Assembly: GCA_937981765.1 (NCBI GenBank)
Contig: CALJOM010000011.1
Coordinates: 62,001-126,000, forward strand
DNA: 64,000 bases
Source of the DNA: an uncultured Bacteroidales bacterium
GTDB taxonomy: Bacteria > Bacteroidota > Bacteroidia > Bacteroidales > Salinivirgaceae
Direction of reading: 5' to 3'
Positions 60,533 to 64,000 of this stretch are shown here, piece by piece. Position 1 is the stretch's first letter; the number at the start of each line of letters is the position of its first letter. The notes under the pieces are model-generated. The model was given only the letters and a program-made list of their open reading frames with translations, was not told the DNA's origin and searched no databases. The translations under genes and the position numbers were made by a program.

Positions 60533-62035
60533 ATGGAAAATATTCATCAAATATCACCGCAACCACTCACCTTGGAGCGCATTGAAGAGATTCTTGAAAA
60601 AGAGATGAAACTGGAACTTTCTGCAGAATCTGTTCACCGAATTGAGAAATGTAGAACCTATCTTGATAAAAAAATTGAAAACCACGACCAGCCAATTTAT
60701 GGTGTAAATACTGGTTTTGGGTCATTGTGCAACATAAGAATTAGCAAATCGGAACTTTCTACGCTTCAACGAAACCTTGTAATGTCGCATGCCTGCGGAA
60801 CCGGCGACATGGTTGACCCTAAAATCGTGCAATTAATGATGTTGCTGAAAATTCATGCTTTAGCGCTGGGGAATAGTGGTGTGCAAGTTAAAACGGTTCA
60901 ACGGTTGATTGATATGTATAACCGGGAAATCTATCCGGTGGTTTATCAACAAGGTTCGTTGGGCGCTTCCGGCGATTTAGCACCATTAGCTCACATGTCG
61001 CTTCCATTACTTGGCCTTGGAGAAGTAATTTACAACGGTGCCATCTACGATTTCTCTGCTTTGATCCCCGACTTAGGTTGGGAGCCAATTGAACTAACCA
61101 GCAAAGAGGGGTTGGCACTTCTCAACGGCACTCAATTTATGAGTTCACATGCGGTTTGGGCATTGCTCAAAGCTTTTAAACTAAACAAATACGCCGACAT
61201 TATTGGTGCTCTTTCACTGGAGGCTTTTAACGGACAAATTGAGCCGTTTTATGAGCATTTGCAAACAATAAGGCCGCATAAAGGGCAGATTGAAACTGCT
61301 CGTAATTTTAGGGCAATTTTGAATGGGTCTGAAATACTAGCTCAACCCAAGAAAAGTGTGCAAGACCCATATTCTTTCCGCTGTATACCGCAGGTTCACG
61401 GTGCCACAAAAGATACAGTGGAGTATGTTGCCAGCGTAGTGTTGACAGAAATTAATTCCGTTACCGATAATCCGATAGTTTTCCCCGATCAAGACCAAGT
61501 GCTTTCAGGCGGAAATTTCCACGGACAACCCTTAGCCTTGGTTATGGACTTTCTTGCAATTGCCATGGCTGAATTAGCCAATATCAGCGAGCGACGTATT
61601 GCTCAGTTAATATTAGGATTGCGCGATTTACCGGCTTTCTTAGTTATGAATCCCGGCCTCAATTCCGGCTTCATGATTCCGCAATATACGGCAGCTTCAA
61701 TCGTTAGTCAGAATAAAGGGTTGTGTATGCCGGCTTCGGTGGATAGTATCGTATCAAGCAACGGACAGGAAGATCATGTAAGCATGGGGGCCAATGCAGC
61801 CACAAAGCTCGTTAAAGTAATCGATAACGTCGAACGCGTGTTAGCCATTGAGCTTTTTAATGCTTCTCAGGCTATTGAATTCCGTAAACCTTTGAAAACT
61901 TCGCCGTTCCTTCAAGATTTTCTGGCTCAGTATCGATTGTCGGTAGAACCAGTTACCAACGACAAGGTAATGTTTATTGAAATTGAGAAAAGCATTCAAT
62001 TCCTCCAAAACGGCCGATTTGGCAATTTTCAATAA
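60533..62035 (+). CDS. hutH: Histidine ammonia-lyase
   Basis: HutH converts histidine to urocanate. The 500-residue protein has the Ala-Ser-Gly triplet that forms the MIO cofactor (GSLGASGDLAPLAHMSLP), the Tyr/Asn active-site region (YGVNTGFGSLCN) and the family motif SVTDNPIVF. HutH is normally part of a hut operon with hutU and hutI, but none of those genes is seen here. It is directly downstream of hisS and probably co-transcribed. Tyrosine or phenylalanine ammonia-lyase relatives are the alternative; the length and motif set favour HutH. Confidence 0.92.
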   Translation: MENIHQISPQPLTLERIEEILEKEMKLELSAESVHRIEKCRTYLDKKIENHDQPIYGVNTGFGSLCNIRISKSELSTLQRNLVMSHACGTGDMVDPKIVQLMMLLKIHALALGNSGVQVKTVQRLIDMYNREIYPVVYQQGSLGASGDLAPLAHMSLPLLGLGEVIYNGAIYDFSALIPDLGWEPIELTSKEGLALLNGTQFMSSHAVWALLKAFKLNKYADIIGALSLEAFNGQIEPFYEHLQTIRPHKGQIETARNFRAILNGSEILAQPKKSVQDPYSFRCIPQVHGATKDTVEYVASVVLTEINSVTDNPIVFPDQDQVLSGGNFHGQPLALVMDFLAIAMAELANISERRIAQLILGLRDLPAFLVMNPGLNSGFMIPQYTAASIVSQNKGLCMPASVDSIVSSNGQEDHVSMGANAATKLVKVIDNVERVLAIELFNASQAIEFRKPLKTSPFLQDFLAQYRLSVEPVTNDKVMFIEIEKSIQFLQNGRFGNFQ

Positions 62036-62232
62036 TAAATTTTAGCTAAGGCGCTAGCTTTCATAGAAACATCTTTCCATTATTCTTTTTCTGTTAACGC
62101 TGTATTTATGTTACGGCAGAGTTTTGGATAAAGGGTTGAATTTATCTTTGAAAAGGAAAAGAAATTCTAGTTAAAATAGATTCATTCTAAATAAGCATGA
62201 CCAAAATCATATTTCAAAACCCATTTAATTCT

Positions 62233-62240
62233 TATTTTTG
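62233..62240 (+). promoter_or_regulatory. Promoter -7 element of the His-rich protein gene
   Basis: TATTTTTG matches TAnnTTTG exactly, 39 bases before the ATG at 62280. A clear -33 TTG is not seen. Confidence 0.45.
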
Positions 62241-62279
62241 CAATGAAGAAACCCGGAATCAGAAACAAGAGAATTTCTA

Positions 62280-62654
62280 ATGAATTTTACTCGTAAATCG
62301 TCAGGGCTGATTGTAGTTTTACTGGGCTTATTGGTGCTGCTATTAATAACCAATTCAATGGTCAATCGCCACCAACATTTGTGGCGTGGTATGCTTATAG
62401 AGCACGCACATCCTTTTAAGAATCCTTTTGCCGGAAGTAAGCATAGCCACAGCGACCTGGAGATTTTAGCCCTCGATTTACTTTACACAAATAATATTGA
62501 AGATATTGTTTCATATCAACCGTTTTTCCTGCTTTTCAGCATAGAAGTAGGTAGACTTTCCGTTCAAGAATTCGACAAGGGATTTGTCAATCCCATGTTT
62601 ATTCAAGGCCTTCGTGCTCCTCCTACGTATGAATTAGTCATGCAGGCTATTTAA
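62280..62654 (+). CDS. Small His-rich exported/membrane protein next to a TonB receptor
   Basis: The 124-residue protein begins with a hydrophobic signal or anchor (GLIVVLLGLLVLLLITNSMV). Several His pairs follow (RHQHLWR, EHAHPF, KHSHSD), and it ends with RAPPTYELV. The RAPP end and the position before a TonB receptor recall small Bacteroidota proteins related to metal uptake, including HYC_CC_PP proteins, but it lacks the Cys pairs. Its function is unknown; the histidines suggest metal binding in the periplasm. The receptor starts 88 bases downstream. Confidence 0.6.
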   Translation: MNFTRKSSGLIVVLLGLLVLLLITNSMVNRHQHLWRGMLIEHAHPFKNPFAGSKHSHSDLEILALDLLYTNNIEDIVSYQPFFLLFSIEVGRLSVQEFDKGFVNPMFIQGLRAPPTYELVMQAI

Positions 62655-62742
62655 GAAGGCTAATATTCAGTTTATTACATATTTAGAAAAGACTGTCGGA
62701 TAATTTCCGGCAGCCAATTATTATTAATTAACCATTATAACC

Positions 62743-64000
62743 ATGAAAATCATATATTTATCACTATTGTTAATTTTATCTCAAACAATCTACTCACAGG
62801 ACAAATTTGAACACGATCCTCGTAAACCCCGAACCGATGCTAATCTAGTGGGACATGTTGTTGATGCTGGTTCAAATGAACATTTACCATTTGTAAACAT
62901 TGGCATAAAAGGTAGCACTTTCGGAACATCTACCGATTTATCCGGGCACTATTTTTTGACAAATCTGCCCGAAGGCAACCATATTCTTACGGTTTCGGCA
63001 GTAGGCTATAAAAGAATTGAGAAGGAGGTGTATTTAAAAGGAGGGACTACAATGGAGCTGAATTTTGAACTCGAAGCGGATGCCATCAATCTTGACCAGG
63101 TAGTAATAACAGCCAGTCGCAACGCTGTGGATAGAAAAGAGGCTCCGGTGGTGGTTAATATTCTATCTTCAAAAACATTCCAATTAACTTTTGCTGAGAA
63201 CCTATCGGATGGATTGACATTTGTGCCTGGTGTCAGGGTTGAAAACAATTGTCAAAACTGTGGGTTTAATCAGGTTCGCCTTAATGGACTTGAGGGGATT
63301 TATTCTCAGATTTTAATCAATAGCCGCCCAGTATTTAGCAGTTTGGCGAGCGTTTATGGTCTGGAACTGCTACCGACAGGGATGATAGACCGGGTTGAGG
63401 TTATCCGTGGCGGCGGCTCAGCGCTTTATGGTGGAAACGCTATTGCTGGGGTCATCAATATTATTACCCGTGAACCCATTCAAAATACTTTTCAAGTAGG
63501 AATAAATCAAAAAATTACCGGGGTGGTTAATCAAAATTCAAAACCAGCCCTTGGCCACGAACTATTTTTTAATTCAGGATTCACTAACTTTAATAACAAC
63601 TCCGGAATATACATTTTTGGAAACCATCAATCACAAAATCCGTGGGACGCTAACAACGATAATTTCTCGGAGCTAATGCTTAAAAAAGGATATACGGCCG
63701 GATTTTCTACCTATTATAAACCCACTTTTAAAAGTAAAATAACTCTCGATTATTATCTTTTAAATGAGTTTCGTCGGGGTGGCGACGGTTTTGATCGCCC
63801 GTTTCACGATGCGCGTATTTCAGAATCCGTTAATCACGAAATTAATGGCGGAAGTATCAATTATTTTAGTTACTTGGAAAATCCGAACAATTCGTTGAAT
63901 GCCTATGTTGCAATTCAAAATGTTGAAAGGCAGAGCTATTATGGTGCAAATTACGATACGACTGCTTATGGGAATACAAACAGTTTAAGCCTCAATACCG
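62743..64000 (+). CDS. TonB-dependent outer-membrane receptor (C-terminus outside window)
   Basis: About 419 residues are visible before the window ends. They begin with a signal peptide (MKIIYLSLLLILSQTIYSQ). A carboxypeptidase-regulatory-like domain (VGHVVDAGSNEHLPFVNIGI) is followed by the plug with LDQVVITASRNAVDRKEAP and a Cys pair in NNCQNCGFNQVRLNGLEGIY. RVEVIRGGGSALYGGNAIAG and the first barrel strands complete the visible part. The NCQNC plug motif is typical of Bacteroidota receptors of the BtuB/CirA type linked to metals or haem. The His-rich gene lies just upstream and is probably co-transcribed. Confidence 0.88.
   Translation, partial: MKIIYLSLLLILSQTIYSQDKFEHDPRKPRTDANLVGHVVDAGSNEHLPFVNIGIKGSTFGTSTDLSGHYFLTNLPEGNHILTVSAVGYKRIEKEVYLKGGTTMELNFELEADAINLDQVVITASRNAVDRKEAPVVVNILSSKTFQLTFAENLSDGLTFVPGVRVENNCQNCGFNQVRLNGLEGIYSQILINSRPVFSSLASVYGLELLPTGMIDRVEVIRGGGSALYGGNAIAGVINIITREPIQNTFQVGINQKITGVVNQNSKPALGHELFFNSGFTNFNNNSGIYIFGNHQSQNPWDANNDNFSELMLKKGYTAGFSTYYKPTFKSKITLDYYLLNEFRRGGDGFDRPFHDARISESVNHEINGGSINYFSYLENPNNSLNAYVAIQNVERQSYYGANYDTTAYGNTNSLSLNT

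Overview
The window comes from a member of the Bacteroidota. Three observations support this. The gene content is typical: an LpxC-FabZ fusion, several TonB-dependent receptors, DUF4834 and HYC_CC_PP family proteins, and a GlmU-like nucleotidyltransferase. Many genes are preceded by the Bacteroidota promoter signature TAnnTTTG (-7), sometimes with TTG or TTTG about 19-20 bases upstream. Shine-Dalgarno sequences are scarce. Genus and order cannot be decided from this sequence alone. No phage, insertion sequence or CRISPR array was seen, so this looks like ordinary chromosome with a few accessory modules.

Layout. 1-6052 (mostly minus): clpX (cut by the window edge), clpP and tig; tRNA-Leu(UAG); a DUF2007-Usp fusion; a polyphosphate-glucokinase-like ROK kinase; a THUMP RNA methyltransferase. 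6173-14187: dnaG, a Crp/Fnr regulator, a two-domain Usp, the lipid A genes lpxC/fabZ-lpxA, an unknown exported protein and rsgA. 14201-17905: an FNR-like regulator divergent from a four-gene sulfur/redox operon (SQR-like flavoprotein, DUF1641, TusE/DsrC-like, DsrE2-like), with two tandem FNR boxes between them. 18095-28240 (minus): tRNA-Leu(CAA), an unknown membrane operon, nadB, and the operon recJ - NfnAB-like fusion - dapD. 28592-35434: a NYN-cold-shock protein, glmM, an RluB-type pseudouridine synthase with truA, a SIMPL protein and an M20 peptidase. 35478-38707: a TonB receptor, a Cys-rich HYC_CC_PP protein and a rhodanese with a Cys/His tail. 38929-46853: a membrane GAF/PAS sensor, a lipoprotein beta-helix, a nuclease/phosphatase, tRNA-Gly and tRNA-Leu(UAA), an LPP20-like protein, a LuxE-like protein and a GlmU-like protein. 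46980-64000: an M16 protease, sppA, rfbB with a YwqE-like phosphatase, a second TonB receptor, prfB with its programmed +1 frameshift, a small acidic protein, an OmpA-family lipoprotein, hisS-hutH, and a small His-rich protein followed by a third TonB receptor that runs off the end.

How the parts fit. Most genes are housekeeping: protein quality control, replication, translation, cell envelope, NAD and lysine precursors. The most promising module is the sulfur operon. Its position opposite an FNR-like regulator carrying candidate iron-sulfur cysteines, and the two palindromes TTGATAAATGTCAA and TTGATAAATATCAA in the shared intergenic region, suggest sulfide or sulfane-sulfur handling switched by oxygen or redox state. 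A second theme is small Cys- or His-rich exported proteins placed next to TonB-dependent receptors, which suggests metal or metallophore handling.
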